64,000 bases of DNA from an uncultured Prevotellaceae bacterium (GTDB lineage: Bacteria > Bacteroidota > Bacteroidia > Bacteroidales > Muribaculaceae), in NCBI GenBank assembly GCA_905207705.1, contig CAJLMA010000009.1:8264-72263 (forward strand), given 5' to 3'. This document shows positions 24,559 to 33,861 of the stretch, one piece after another. The notes beneath the pieces are model-generated. The model ran no database searches and was not told the DNA's origin. It saw only the letters and a program-made list of their open reading frames with translations. The position numbers were made by a program, and so were the translations under genes. The number at the start of each line of letters is the position of its first letter. Position 1 is the stretch's first letter.

Positions 24559-24774
24559 TTATTTACGGTGAGGCTTGTCGTTGTGCCTTTCAGGTGGTGG
24601 AGGCGGAGCTTGCATATTGTGAGGCGGCCTGCGAACAGGCTTTTTATGAGGCGGTGGTGGAGGCGGAGCCTCATGGTAGTAACTGTTCCTGTGGGTGTCG
24701 CGCATTAAAAAACATGAATTGCACGAAAGAAGCAATGTCAGCGTAGCGAGTAAGTATATAAAATGACGTTTCAT
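24559..24774 (-). CDS. Small proline-rich lipoprotein
   Basis: A 71-residue protein: a signal sequence with lipobox-like LLLSCNSC (cysteines at ~18 and 21), then a short mature chain with two polyproline runs separated by basic residues (HKKPVRRPP). This composition suggests a lipid-anchored, extended periplasmic or surface peptide. The proline stretches are near-duplicates encoded by a GGCGGTGGTGGAGGCGGAGC-like repeat, which could vary in copy number. No family recognised; the signal and lipobox make it a likely real gene. Confidence 0.6.
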   Translation of the reverse strand: MKRHFIYLLATLTLLLSCNSCFLMRDTHRNSYYHEAPPPPPPHKKPVRRPPHNMQAPPPPPERHNDKPHRK

Positions 24775-24930
24775 ATTTTTCTAAATTTAAAGGGTTAATA
24801 AAGATTCCGCCAGCATGTGACTGACATGTTGTTTGTCTCCGCTCATTGGGAGATGTTTTCTTCTTTGATGCGTTAATTTCATGAAAGTTTAATCAATGGT
24901 GGATGAGAACTTGTCAATATATTGCAAGAT

Positions 24931-26085
24931 TCAGAGTTTCGCCTGCTTTTCGTATTTTTTGAAAAATATTGTCAGCAACATGAAGCCTATTAATGCAAAA
25001 GGGACTGCTATCAGAGCCGTGTATTGGTAACCCAGTCCGTGACGGAGAGGAATCGCGCCAATAGCCGCGCCCATTGCGTTGCCAAGGTTGAAGGCCGTCT
25101 GGATACATGCAGCACCAAGTAATTCTCCACCCTTTGAAAAGTGGATTATTGAAACTTGCAGCGGACTTGACACTGCAAACAGTCCTGCGGTGCAGATGCA
25201 CATCAACGACACTGTCACCCATTGCAGCTTGAATACGAATCCGAGTGCCAGCAAGGCTATGCAAATGAATAATTGGGTGACAGCTGCCACACGCCCTGGA
25301 GAGAACCTGTCGGACAAACGTCCGCTTATAAGGTTGCCTGCAACCATGCCAAATCCGGCAAGAACCATCAGGAACGGAATAATTTCGGCAGAAAAATTGC
25401 TTTGTTCGGTGAGAAACGGGTTTACATAAGAATACCAGCAAAAAACAGCTCCATTGCCAAGCATGGTGGCGAAAATGATTAGCCAAGGTGCCGTGGTCTT
25501 CATGAATCGGAACTGGCTCTTGTAGTTGGATGCCGGAAGTCCTTCAACCTCGGGAACCCATTTCCAAATGTAGTAAAGTACGGCTATACTTATTAAAGAA
25601 ACGAGCAAGAATGTTACGCGCCACGACAACAATGTGCTGAGCGACGTCCCGAGAGGAACGCCAAACAGGTTGGCTATGGTCATTCCTGCAATCATTATTG
25701 ATACGGCTTCCGACCCTCGCCCCTTGTCGGCAAGTTTCTCGGCTACTATGGATGCTACTCCGAAGTAGGCTCCATGTGGGAGTCCTGAAATAAAGCGTCC
25801 TATCATCAGCATTGCAAAGTTGGGAGAAAGTGCGGCAAACAGGTTGCCGGCCATCATTATTATGACGAGTGTGAGCAATATTCTTTTCAAGGAATATTTC
25901 CTGACAAATGTTAGAGCAGGAGCACCAAAGCACACGCCTAATGCATAAGCTGAAATGAGGTGTCCCGCAGTAGGAATGTCAACGCCCATGTCGCTTGCCA
26001 CATAAGGAAGTATGGCCATCATTACATACTCGGCTATTCCCAGCCCAAGCGTGCCAAAACCTAAAGCAATCAAACTTTTTTTCAT
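24931..26085 (-). CDS. MFS transporter, AraJ-like
   Basis: A 384-residue major facilitator protein with twelve predicted helices, starting MKKSLIALGFGTLGLGIAEYV. AAGNLF, GRFISGLPHGAYFGVASIVAE (~97-117) and FGVPLGTSLS match the AraJ/YdhP group of sugar or drug effluxers. A minus-7 box (TAATTTTG, complement of 26140-26147) lies ~55 bp upstream. It stands alone between the T9SS cluster and a small lipoprotein. Substrate unknown. Confidence 0.87.
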   Translation of the reverse strand: MKKSLIALGFGTLGLGIAEYVMMAILPYVASDMGVDIPTAGHLISAYALGVCFGAPALTFVRKYSLKRILLTLVIIMMAGNLFAALSPNFAMLMIGRFISGLPHGAYFGVASIVAEKLADKGRGSEAVSIMIAGMTIANLFGVPLGTSLSTLLSWRVTFLLVSLISIAVLYYIWKWVPEVEGLPASNYKSQFRFMKTTAPWLIIFATMLGNGAVFCWYSYVNPFLTEQSNFSAEIIPFLMVLAGFGMVAGNLISGRLSDRFSPGRVAAVTQLFICIALLALGFVFKLQWVTVSLMCICTAGLFAVSSPLQVSIIHFSKGGELLGAACIQTAFNLGNAMGAAIGAIPLRHGLGYQYTALIAVPFALIGFMLLTIFFKKYEKQAKL

Positions 26086-26204
26086 TTGTTCAATAATCTA
26101 TGTTTGGTTATGTTTCGAATATTTTACCTAAAACGAGCGCAAAATTAGAAAAATTTCGAAATAAGTGGAGATGTTGCAGGGCGTATTTTTGCAGTAGAAA
26201 AGAA

Positions 26205-26247
26205 AGAGCCTTCCCGAGTGCCGTTTTGGCTCTGTGGGGCAGGCTCT
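26205..26247 (-). terminator. Terminator of the T9SS gldK-gldN operon
   Basis: Read on the minus strand, AGAGCCTGCCC pairs with GGGAAGGCTCT, then TTCTTTTCT. It lies ~38 bp after the gldN stop. Confidence 0.7.
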
Positions 26248-26284
26248 GTTATATTATTGTGATGATTTTCATGCAGGCTGAGGC

Positions 26285-27409
26285 TTATTTGCGCCTTCTT
26301 ACCGAGCGGACAGCCGAGCCGCTATTGGAAACTTGAGATTGCTTAACCTCCGAGCCTTTTGGCTTCTTCCTTTTTGAACGTTTGTTTTTCGGCTTTTCTT
26401 CATCTTTGGCTTCGTCACGGTCTTTGATTACAATCGATTCCACTTCATCTTTTATGTTGGTGGAATCAGCATTTCCCGAGCCGTTTCTTGCTTCGGCCAA
26501 TGCTTGAAGCTCTTCACGTGACGGGACCCAAAGATTCTTGTCAAAAGATTGCAAGCGGTTCTCAATGCTGTCTTGAGCCCGTTTCAAGTCGTCGGGGTCG
26601 GGGAACATTTGCATCATCGACAAGTTGCGCAAGTTCTTTGTCTTGTAAATCGAACCTTTGTACATGCCTGTTTGGAAAAAGTCGTCATAGCTGTAGCGGG
26701 CAAGGTTGTTGTCGTTGTCGGTGAACACATATTGTTGTGCCATGTATGGCCTTATGTCAGTCATTTTTACCCAGAACATAGGATACTTGATTGGTTCTCC
26801 ACCAAAATCGTCGGTACGGTGCAGAACGGGACAAATTGCAGTAACTCTGGTGTTCATCCGGCCTTTGAGCCTGTCGAATTCCCATTTCTCGATTATGTAG
26901 TAGCTCAAGACTTCGTTTGATGGTATGTCGCTTTCCTCGATTGTGAATTTGGGGTTCTTTTCGGTGCTTCCCTTGGCTTCGGAATACAATACATGGAAAC
27001 GGTCGAGCATCTCGCGCACGTTAATTTTGTATTGGTCGGTGAATAACTCACGCCCGTCGAGATATTCGTATGCCGATATTTTGCCGTCGGCAAGCAGCCT
27101 CATGATTATGAAGAATAAATTTGAACCGTCTTCGGTGGGCAATTCAGGGTAATACAAGGCCATGTTGCTCAGGTCGGTTAAGTCGATTGAGCGATAGATT
27201 ACCCTCATCCATTCGAGATTGGCCTCGGAAGGTTCTACCTCTTCATAGAAAGATTGCATTCGCTCGCTCATCACAGGACCGTTGTCTTTTGATTCGCGGG
27301 CACCGGGGGTGCGACGTCGCACGACCCCGTTTTCTTGTGCCATTGCAGGTATTGCCATGCTTACCAACAGCAACCCGGACACGATATATTTTAAAGTTTT
27401 CATAAACAT
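26285..27409 (-). CDS. gldN: T9SS component GldN/PorN
   Basis: A periplasmic partner of the GldK lipoprotein; together they form the ring under the outer membrane in the type IX secretion system. The 374-residue protein has a signal peptide (YIVSGLLLVSMAIPAMAQ) and the conserved GldN core: YYPELPTEDGSNLFFIIMRL, VLSYYIIEKWEFDR, YPMFWVKMTDIRPYMAQQ. The last ~80 residues are a charged tail (KNKRSKRKKPKGSEVK) likely to be disordered. Two start codons, 27409 and 27403, are two codons apart. It is the last gene of the cluster. Confidence 0.93.
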   Translation of the reverse strand: MFMKTLKYIVSGLLLVSMAIPAMAQENGVVRRRTPGARESKDNGPVMSERMQSFYEEVEPSEANLEWMRVIYRSIDLTDLSNMALYYPELPTEDGSNLFFIIMRLLADGKISAYEYLDGRELFTDQYKINVREMLDRFHVLYSEAKGSTEKNPKFTIEESDIPSNEVLSYYIIEKWEFDRLKGRMNTRVTAICPVLHRTDDFGGEPIKYPMFWVKMTDIRPYMAQQYVFTDNDNNLARYSYDDFFQTGMYKGSIYKTKNLRNLSMMQMFPDPDDLKRAQDSIENRLQSFDKNLWVPSREELQALAEARNGSGNADSTNIKDEVESIVIKDRDEAKDEEKPKNKRSKRKKPKGSEVKQSQVSNSGSAVRSVRRRK

Positions 27410-27442
27410 GTTGTAGTCATAATATTATGTTCACAATCAATG

Positions 27443-29026
27443 TCAATTCACAATTACCTCCATTGGGGCAAGGGTTCGTTCTATTCCATCGGGTCCTATG
27501 GCCCTTACACGCGAGATGTAGAAGCGCTTACCTCGAGTGAGACGCCGGAAACTGCTTTTTTGCCTGTCGGAAAAATTGGCTCCCGATGATACTTCTGGTA
27601 TCGCATTTCCCATCGAATCGAAGAATACGGTTTCAAAACTGAGGACTTTGTAGGCCACATTCAGCATGTCGTCATCGATTGCCGCCGAGATTCCTTCGGC
27701 TTGAAGCAGCAGAGTCTTGGCAAAAGGCTTGCCTCCACGGTAACGCTCTGGATTGCCTTTGCTGTCATTGTATGCAATGTAAGGCATCGGGTCGGGCAGT
27801 TTTCTGACACGGAAGTTGGTAGTGGCGACAGTCTGCCTGCGTCCGTCGACGGTTGCAGTGACTGTCACTACGGCTTCTGTGCCCACCTTGTCGGGACGCG
27901 CACTCCATTCATTGCCGTTGCGAGTCAACGAGCCATTGGTCATGGATGCCGATATGGCATTGCTTGGAATACCCGGGACTGCTATTGAGATCGGGTTCTC
28001 GATTCCGGCATACAGCACGTTCATCATCGTGGCCGATATTGTAGCGGTGGGATCCATTACCGTATAGGATGAAGTGAAGTCGTGTTTGGATGTCGTTCCG
28101 TCGCCATGTTCCACTTCTATATATCCCGAGTAGTCGAATTCTCCTGAACGGGATGTCGGTATTTCATATATGCCTCGGTCGTTGTCGAGTTGCGTTCCGT
28201 TGATGAATATGCGCGGACGTTGAGTGGTGTCGACTGCGGCAAGGACTATGTTAGCCGAATAGTTACTGCCTCGCATCACTATCCTCGAATTAGGAATTAC
28301 GAAAGCATCGACTTGATTCACCCTCAGGTCTCCCATGTCAACGCTGTTAAGCAGTGTGCCAAGGACTTCACCTTCGGCATATAGCAGGTCGTTTTGTATT
28401 TTCGACAGTAGAGTGACCGAAGCAACTACTGGCATGTTTTCAAACAGGGTTTCTTCCCAACTCTTGTCTTTGCCTATTGCCCTTACTTCGCTACCGCGCG
28501 GATTAGTAGTGAGCGCATGTTCGATGTTTCTTCTCTTTGTGGTGTCGCTCATCATCGAAGCAGCAAATGTCCGGTAGCTGTCGATACGTTCTCTCAGTTC
28601 TTTGCCTTTCCCTTTTCGTGGTGCCAGCATCACGACCGAAGGGGTTTCGGTATCGTCCTGATTGCGGATGTTGCTTATGTCGCCATCTTCGCCGTCGGCC
28701 GTTTTTACTATTGCCAATTTCAAGCTGTCGATGAAGCTGTATAGTTCTTGTGTACGCTTTCTGACATCGGTAGCCTTGTCGAGCCAGATTCCTCCTTTTT
28801 CGGGATTTTGCTCGTTGAACGCTTCCAATTGGGCGTATATGGCCCTGTTCCTGTCAGAAACGGTGCGGTTGGAGCGTGTCAATCCGTCTTCCACTTGTGT
28901 GAATCCATTCAAGACGTCGCTCGACACATTCAAGGCAAGCATGGCAGTCAAGACGATATACATGAGGTTTATCATCTTCTGTCTTGGTGACATGCGCCCT
29001 ACCGTCTGATTATGTGCATTAGCCAT
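27443..29026 (-). CDS. gldM: T9SS motor component GldM/PorM
   Basis: A 527-residue inner-membrane protein with one N-terminal helix (MINLMYIVLTAMLALNVSSDV, ~15-35) and a long periplasmic part made of an alpha-helical domain (~60-220) and three beta-rich domains that span the periplasm. With GldL it forms the proton-driven rotary motor that powers T9SS secretion and gliding. Residues such as MSPRQKMINLMYIVLTA are near-invariant in the family. It is followed by gldN after 33 bp. Confidence 0.95.
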   Translation of the reverse strand: MANAHNQTVGRMSPRQKMINLMYIVLTAMLALNVSSDVLNGFTQVEDGLTRSNRTVSDRNRAIYAQLEAFNEQNPEKGGIWLDKATDVRKRTQELYSFIDSLKLAIVKTADGEDGDISNIRNQDDTETPSVVMLAPRKGKGKELRERIDSYRTFAASMMSDTTKRRNIEHALTTNPRGSEVRAIGKDKSWEETLFENMPVVASVTLLSKIQNDLLYAEGEVLGTLLNSVDMGDLRVNQVDAFVIPNSRIVMRGSNYSANIVLAAVDTTQRPRIFINGTQLDNDRGIYEIPTSRSGEFDYSGYIEVEHGDGTTSKHDFTSSYTVMDPTATISATMMNVLYAGIENPISIAVPGIPSNAISASMTNGSLTRNGNEWSARPDKVGTEAVVTVTATVDGRRQTVATTNFRVRKLPDPMPYIAYNDSKGNPERYRGGKPFAKTLLLQAEGISAAIDDDMLNVAYKVLSFETVFFDSMGNAIPEVSSGANFSDRQKSSFRRLTRGKRFYISRVRAIGPDGIERTLAPMEVIVN

Positions 29027-29062
29027 TAATTTCTTTCAGTTATTTACTTACAAAAAAATGTG

Positions 29063-30040
29063 TCAAAATTTGATCGCTTCGTTGTTCGCGTCTTTGTCGT
29101 TTTGAGGCATGTCGGGCATCATTGGGCGATACATGTTCACGGTCATGGCCTTTACCATCTTCTCGTAAACGCTGTTGAGCTGCTTCATGTATCTTGACAT
29201 CTTTTCAGCTTCGTCGCAATAATTTGCGCTTTCGGCTGCCGATTTCTCGTACATGTCACGAATATCCTTGAGCCCGCGGTTCACACGGTCGATACTGTCG
29301 AGTTGTGTCGAAATGCTCTTGAGCTGAATTTCATAAATTGTATTCAGTCCGCTTATGTTGCGGTTCAGCGACTCCATCTGCCCTACATATCCTGCCGAGC
29401 TGCGAGTAATGTTTTCGCTATTGTCGGTGATGGCCTTGTAGCTGTCGAGCAGTATTTCGGACACTTTGTTGAGAGACTCGGTCGTCGAGCGCAATTGTTC
29501 CATTTGTTGCGAAATGGCTGACAGTTGAGACAAGTATTGTTGTGTCGCATCGGTCAGTTCGGCCATCTTTGACAATTGCTCGCTCGCGGCAGCCATTTTT
29601 GAAATGCTTTCGCTCAGAGAACGGGTGTCTTCTTCCGAGATGTTTATGCCGCCAGTCAAGCCTCCGGCGATGTTTCCAGAACCTTCGATGACCACAGTGC
29701 CATCGGCTCCGGTTTTCCCACCGTTGATGATTACGCCACCGTTGCCACCACTGAAGTCAGGGCGGTCTTCAGGGTCGTTTGAGCGCAGGACAGGGAAAAC
29801 CTGTTCCCATTTGTAGGATTGCTCAGGCTTGTCGAAAGCTGTGAGGATAAACATCAACACCTCGGTACCCATACCGATACACAATAGCGTGTTGCCACCC
29901 GGCAAATGGAGAATTTTGAACAGTGCGCCCCAGATAACGACGGCAGCACCTATACTGTAAGCGAAGTTGAAGAACCGTTGTCCCTTCTCTCCCGAAAGGA
30001 ATCGCTCTATGCTGTTTTTATATTTTTTGTATTTGCCCAT
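29063..30040 (-). CDS. gldL: T9SS motor stator GldL/PorL
   Basis: I chose ATG 30040 (MGKYKKYKNSIERFL); the frame extends five codons upstream. The 325-residue protein has two N-terminal helices (~24-45 and ~51-70). KILHLPGGNTLLCIGMGTEVLMF carries the membrane glutamate E60, the counterpart of the proton-path glutamate of GldL. A glycine-rich linker (~95-125) leads to a long cytosolic coiled coil (~130-290). Forms the proton-driven motor with GldM. Confidence 0.94.
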   Translation of the reverse strand: MGKYKKYKNSIERFLSGEKGQRFFNFAYSIGAAVVIWGALFKILHLPGGNTLLCIGMGTEVLMFILTAFDKPEQSYKWEQVFPVLRSNDPEDRPDFSGGNGGVIINGGKTGADGTVVIEGSGNIAGGLTGGINISEEDTRSLSESISKMAAASEQLSKMAELTDATQQYLSQLSAISQQMEQLRSTTESLNKVSEILLDSYKAITDNSENITRSSAGYVGQMESLNRNISGLNTIYEIQLKSISTQLDSIDRVNRGLKDIRDMYEKSAAESANYCDEAEKMSRYMKQLNSVYEKMVKAMTVNMYRPMMPDMPQNDKDANNEAIKF

Positions 30041-30097
30041 AAATAACCAGTGCAAAAAATGTTATAAACGATAAAATGAAAGGTGAAAAGAAGAGTT

Positions 30098-31528
30098 TTA
30101 TTTTCGTTTGCTTTTGTGGTATCCGATTGCCGAACGAACACATCTGAAACCGATATACGACCGTTGCTCGTTCTGGTATTCCCACATGCGCACGTCGCTT
30201 CTGATGTTGTGAGCCACATCTTTCCAAGAGCCTCCGCGCACGATTTTCCGTTTCATGCGGTATGGGTCTTCTATGGCTGCATTGTATTTATATTCAGGAT
30301 TGAGGTCGGATGTGCGATTGCTCACACTTTCGGTGTAGGCGGTGGATGTCCATTCGCTCACGTTTCCGGCCATGTCAAACAGCCCGAATTCATTCGCATC
30401 GTAGGTTCCCGCCTGCGATGTAATGATATTACCGTCCCTCACATAGTTGCCTTCCTGCGGCTTGAAGTTGGCATAGAAGCAACCTTCGGTCTCATCAAGA
30501 GGCAAGTCTCCTTCCCATGGGTATTTGTTCTTGTCCATTCCTGCTCGTGCGGCATATTCCCACTCGGCCTCGGTTGGCAATCTGTATGGTTCCACATATA
30601 CGCCTTGCGCGCCAAGGGCTTTGCGTAGATAGGCTGTGCGCCAAGCGCAGAAAGCATTTGCCTGCTCCCAGCTGACACCGACAACCGGATAATCGTTGTA
30701 TCCGGCATGAGAGAAGTACATGCGGACGTATTGTTCATTGTAAGCATTTTCAAAGTCATTTATCCAACAAGTGGTGTCGGGATATATGTTTACGATGTAT
30801 GTATTCAAGAAATCGTAGTCTCCGGTGTATTCACGAGTGATTGTCTGGCGAATGATACGGCCTTCATCGGTAATATAGGCTGTGTCCTTTGAGATTATCG
30901 GTTGCTCTTCCGAAACAGGGTGGTCGGTATTCAAGTCGCGACGAGCCGGGTCACGGCGGTATTTCCGCTTTGCGGCTTCGGTGAGGTTGAATATTTCATA
31001 TCGGTAGTTCATCTGGTCGGGATCCAACTCTCTCACGCCTGTGATGGGATTGGTGCGGTAAACGCTTTCGATTGCGCGCAATTCATCTTCGTCGGGATTG
31101 CGCCAAGGAATTGCCTTGTTCCAGTTAAGATGCGGCGTAATGGGGTTGCCTTCCTCATCCTCTTCAATCTTGAATTCTTCGTTGCCTCCGTATGCAGGGT
31201 CGGCAAGGCGTTCGCGAATGATTGAGTCACGGACCCACAATATGAATTGTTTATACTTTGAGTTCGTTATTTCGGTTTCGTCCATCCAGAATGCATCGAC
31301 CGATATTCCTCTGTCATCTTTCTTTATTCCCCAGATGCTGTCGTTTTCGGCCGGACCGATTTTCATCGACCCGCGTTCGATGAGAACCATTCCGTATGGG
31401 GTGGGTTCGGTGTATGCCGTTCCTCCGATGCCGGTTACTTCCCCTCCGCTGCCTATGCTGCGTGTGGACATGCAGGATGTGGCCAACAAGGCCCAAACGA
31501 AAATAATATAAAAAAATCCTTTTTTCAT
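30098..31528 (-). CDS. gldK: T9SS outer-membrane lipoprotein GldK/PorK
   Basis: A 476-residue lipoprotein with lipobox LLATSC (Cys19), anchoring it to the outer membrane where it forms a ring with GldN. The body has the formylglycine-generating-enzyme fold: WMDETEITNSKYKQF, YPVVGVSWEQANAFCAWR, RLPTEAEWEYAARAG, GLFDMAGNVSEW, VRGGSWKD and IGFRCVRS. In GldK proteins this fold is structural rather than catalytic. It follows porP by 3 bp. Confidence 0.95.
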   Translation of the reverse strand: MKKGFFYIIFVWALLATSCMSTRSIGSGGEVTGIGGTAYTEPTPYGMVLIERGSMKIGPAENDSIWGIKKDDRGISVDAFWMDETEITNSKYKQFILWVRDSIIRERLADPAYGGNEEFKIEEDEEGNPITPHLNWNKAIPWRNPDEDELRAIESVYRTNPITGVRELDPDQMNYRYEIFNLTEAAKRKYRRDPARRDLNTDHPVSEEQPIISKDTAYITDEGRIIRQTITREYTGDYDFLNTYIVNIYPDTTCWINDFENAYNEQYVRMYFSHAGYNDYPVVGVSWEQANAFCAWRTAYLRKALGAQGVYVEPYRLPTEAEWEYAARAGMDKNKYPWEGDLPLDETEGCFYANFKPQEGNYVRDGNIITSQAGTYDANEFGLFDMAGNVSEWTSTAYTESVSNRTSDLNPEYKYNAAIEDPYRMKRKIVRGGSWKDVAHNIRSDVRMWEYQNEQRSYIGFRCVRSAIGYHKSKRK

Positions 31529-31531
31529 ATT

Positions 31532-32521
31532 CTACATTATTCGAATACTCTTATGTTTGTTTTTGTTTTTTTCTGACAAGTCAAGTTTCACGTTATATTG
31601 CAGAAACACTTCGTGGCTTCCACTGCTTGCTTTTGATATTGCCGACAACGGATAGTCGTAGCTATAGCCGAGAAAAAAGTTCTTGTATTCGGCTCCCACC
31701 ATAATTGAAACGGCATCTTTCCATCTGTAACCAATTCCTCCTGACAGGAATTTATTGTATCTCACTCTTGCGGTGGCTTCGGCTGTAAAAAATGTCATGT
31801 CGGTTTTTGCCATTATGGATGGTTGTACTTCAAATAACGTGTTTTTTATAGGAATATTGCTGCCGCCCATTAAATAAAGGCCTCTTCCGGTTACGAATTC
31901 ATATGTCCGTTCGGCTTCTGTCTCTGATTTCAGTGTCACTGTGGGTTGTAGCACATGGGTTGAGGAGAGTCCTGCCCAAAAATATTTGTGAGTGAAAAAT
32001 ACACCTACTCCGAGGTCAAATGCCGTTCCTGTAATGTCGTTGGTGGGTATGCCGTCGTCAGTGCTTTCGTGAAACTCGTCACCTTCGGGTATGAATACTT
32101 CAGTGCCTTTGAAAGTCTGGTTGACCATTCCTAATTGCAGCCCGACGCTGAACCATCCTCCGAATAGCTTTATCTTGTAGGCAAGTTGTGCTCCCACATT
32201 CAGCGTGCTGTATAAGCCAAGGCTCTCTTGCATGAATGAAACGCCTGCTCCGATGCGCTTGCCGAACACTTTGAAAGGGCTGTCGGCGAGGGCTGTAAAA
32301 GTGACAGGGGCGTTAGGTATGCCTACCCATTGGAAGCGTCCTGCAGCCGTAATTTTGATGGAGTCGCTGTTGCCGGCAGCAGCAGGGTTATAGTAGGCAG
32401 GCAATGCCCAGTATTGTGTGAATTGCTGGTCGGATTGTGCTTTTGCGGCTTGGTGCGTGAACAGGACGACCGCAAATATTGCAGCCAGCCTAATCATTGT
32501 TGTTTTGATTTTTGCACTCAT
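31532..32521 (-). CDS. porP: T9SS PorP/SprF-family outer-membrane protein
   Basis: A 329-residue protein with signal peptide (IRLAAIFAVVLFTHQAAKAQ) and the diagnostic start QFTQYWALPAYYNPAAAG, followed by beta-barrel strands and the ending VFLQYNVKL. PorP/SprF proteins help to secrete or hold cargo at the surface and are always encoded next to gldKLMN-like genes. It follows porT by 2 bp and precedes gldK by 3 bp, so all are in one operon. Confidence 0.93.
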   Translation of the reverse strand: MSAKIKTTMIRLAAIFAVVLFTHQAAKAQSDQQFTQYWALPAYYNPAAAGNSDSIKITAAGRFQWVGIPNAPVTFTALADSPFKVFGKRIGAGVSFMQESLGLYSTLNVGAQLAYKIKLFGGWFSVGLQLGMVNQTFKGTEVFIPEGDEFHESTDDGIPTNDITGTAFDLGVGVFFTHKYFWAGLSSTHVLQPTVTLKSETEAERTYEFVTGRGLYLMGGSNIPIKNTLFEVQPSIMAKTDMTFFTAEATARVRYNKFLSGGIGYRWKDAVSIMVGAEYKNFFLGYSYDYPLSAISKASSGSHEVFLQYNVKLDLSEKNKNKHKSIRIM

Positions 32522-32523
32522 GC

Positions 32524-33252
32524 CTATTCAAAGTAGAATGTTACAATTACCATCTTTGATGATGCACTGTTGATGGATTTGGTGTACTTCATCATTTCGG
32601 GGTCGTCTGACAGGTCGTCGCGTTTTTTGTCGAGCAAGTCTCTGAGCCCGAAGCAGAACTTTACTTCGGGACAAAGCTTGAAGAAAGGCAGGTAGAAGTC
32701 GCAACCGAATCCTATCGATAGCATAAAATCTCCTGATTCAAGGCGGATTTGCTCGCTGCGTTTCTTGGAAACGTCAAAAACGCCCATAATGCCTCCCACA
32801 ATGTATGGCCTTAGATTCTTGTATCGCAGTGCCGAATATTTCAAGTCGAGCGGAATCACGACATAGTTGCTTCTTATGTTTTGCGTCTCTTCGCGTCCGC
32901 TTGTCGTTTCGAGGAATGTAACTCGTTTATTTCCGAAATACATTCCGGGAGATAGCCGCAAGTTGAAATATTTAGATAATCGCAGGTCGGCGAGCACGTT
33001 AACGCAGAATCCCGGTGAGTGGCTCGGCACTTCGGCAAACCATGCTTCTCCGTCTTCTGTTATGAATCCATTGTTGGCCAGCCTCAGATCTTGGAAGTGC
33101 ATCCCGACCGAAAATCCGAAATGCAATTTTTTGAGGTCGGCGTATGGCCTGTTGAGCAGGTCGTCATTGTTGCCGGCTGCATGGCATGTCATATGGCAGA
33201 CTGCCGACAGCACCACTAATAATATAATATGTCGCAATAAAAATTTTTTCAT
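32524..33252 (-). CDS. porT: T9SS outer-membrane protein PorT
   Basis: A 242-residue protein with signal peptide (LLVVLSAVCHMTCHA) and an eight-strand-type barrel: LHFGFSVGMHFQDLRLAN, FCVNVLADLRLSKYFNLRLSPGMYFG, NYVVIPLDLKYSALRY, FYLPFFKLCPEVKFCFGLRDLL. These blocks match PorT, required for T9SS secretion in Porphyromonas. It is the first gene of the T9SS operon; its leader contains the nested hairpin at 33283-33326. Confidence 0.88.
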   Translation of the reverse strand: MKKFLLRHIILLVVLSAVCHMTCHAAGNNDDLLNRPYADLKKLHFGFSVGMHFQDLRLANNGFITEDGEAWFAEVPSHSPGFCVNVLADLRLSKYFNLRLSPGMYFGNKRVTFLETTSGREETQNIRSNYVVIPLDLKYSALRYKNLRPYIVGGIMGVFDVSKKRSEQIRLESGDFMLSIGFGCDFYLPFFKLCPEVKFCFGLRDLLDKKRDDLSDDPEMMKYTKSINSASSKMVIVTFYFE

Positions 33253-33282
33253 TACTATTGTTTACAACGCGACATTTGCGTC

Positions 33283-33326
33283 AATATTGCATAACGAGGA
33301 TGTCAAATCCTCTTCTTTGCAATATT
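33283..33326 (-). other. Nested hairpin in the porT leader
   Basis: Outer arms AATATTGCA (33283-33291) and TGCAATATT (33318-33326) are a perfect 9-bp palindrome; inside, GAGGAT (33296-33301) pairs with ATCCTC (33307-33312). No T run follows on either strand, so it is not a simple terminator. It sits between the TM2 gene and porT, 30 bp before the porT start. Confidence 0.55.
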
Positions 33327-33369
33327 TCCACGCAGGAATGGTGCGTGCGGTAGCCGGGATGGCATGATT

Positions 33370-33711
33370 TTATCGGTTGAGCACCAATAGCAGGTTTTGG
33401 AAGTTTTTCTCTTTTGTTGCCTTCATTATGAAAAACCAGTCTATGATTGCCCATACAAAACACAAACCGCCTGTCAGCAACTTGCCTATTCCGAGCCCGA
33501 TATCTCCTATTACGAACCTGTCAACTCCGAGGTAACCGAAGAAAATAGATAACAGGAGAATTATTGTTGGGTCGTTGAGGCTTATTGTTTGGATAAGCAT
33601 CCATTTGTTGTCATCGGCAAGTAGAAGCTGCTCCCTTATATAGAATAATTTGTCTTCCGGGAATTTGCTTGCATTTGCTGTAATATAGAAGTCTACTTTT
33701 GTTTGATCCAT
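33370..33711 (-). CDS. TM2-domain membrane protein
   Basis: A 113-residue protein with a short cytosolic N-terminus and two helices, TIILLLSIFFGYLGVDRFVIG and GIGKLLTGGLCFVWAIIDWFFIM, the TM2 domain with the DRF turn between them. Function of bacterial TM2 proteins is unknown. Promoter TACATTTG is on the minus strand (complement of 33736-33743). It lies upstream of the T9SS operon on the same strand and may be co-transcribed with it, since no terminator separates them. Confidence 0.82.
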   Translation of the reverse strand: MDQTKVDFYITANASKFPEDKLFYIREQLLLADDNKWMLIQTISLNDPTIILLLSIFFGYLGVDRFVIGDIGLGIGKLLTGGLCFVWAIIDWFFIMKATKEKNFQNLLLVLNR

Positions 33712-33813
33712 AAAAACAGAGTTTTGATATTAACGCAAATGTATTAAAAAAACCGATATTACAATGAATATATTTGGGTTTGCCTGATTTAAAAAGGAAA
33801 GGAGTAAATATAT

Positions 33814-33861
33814 ATGAATGAAGTTATCATTGCATCAAATACATGTGGCAGGCTTTTATAG
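33814..33861 (+). CDS. Possible 15-residue ORF with strong ribosome binding site
   Basis: ATG at 33814 begins MNEVIIASNTCGRLL and stops at TAG 33861. It is preceded by AAAGGAAAGGAG, a strong Shine-Dalgarno at good spacing and rare in this genome, and by TATATTTG at 33767-33774. It lies in the 320-bp gap between the TM2 and perR-like genes. It may be a leader peptide or chance. Confidence 0.25.
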   Translation: MNEVIIASNTCGRLL

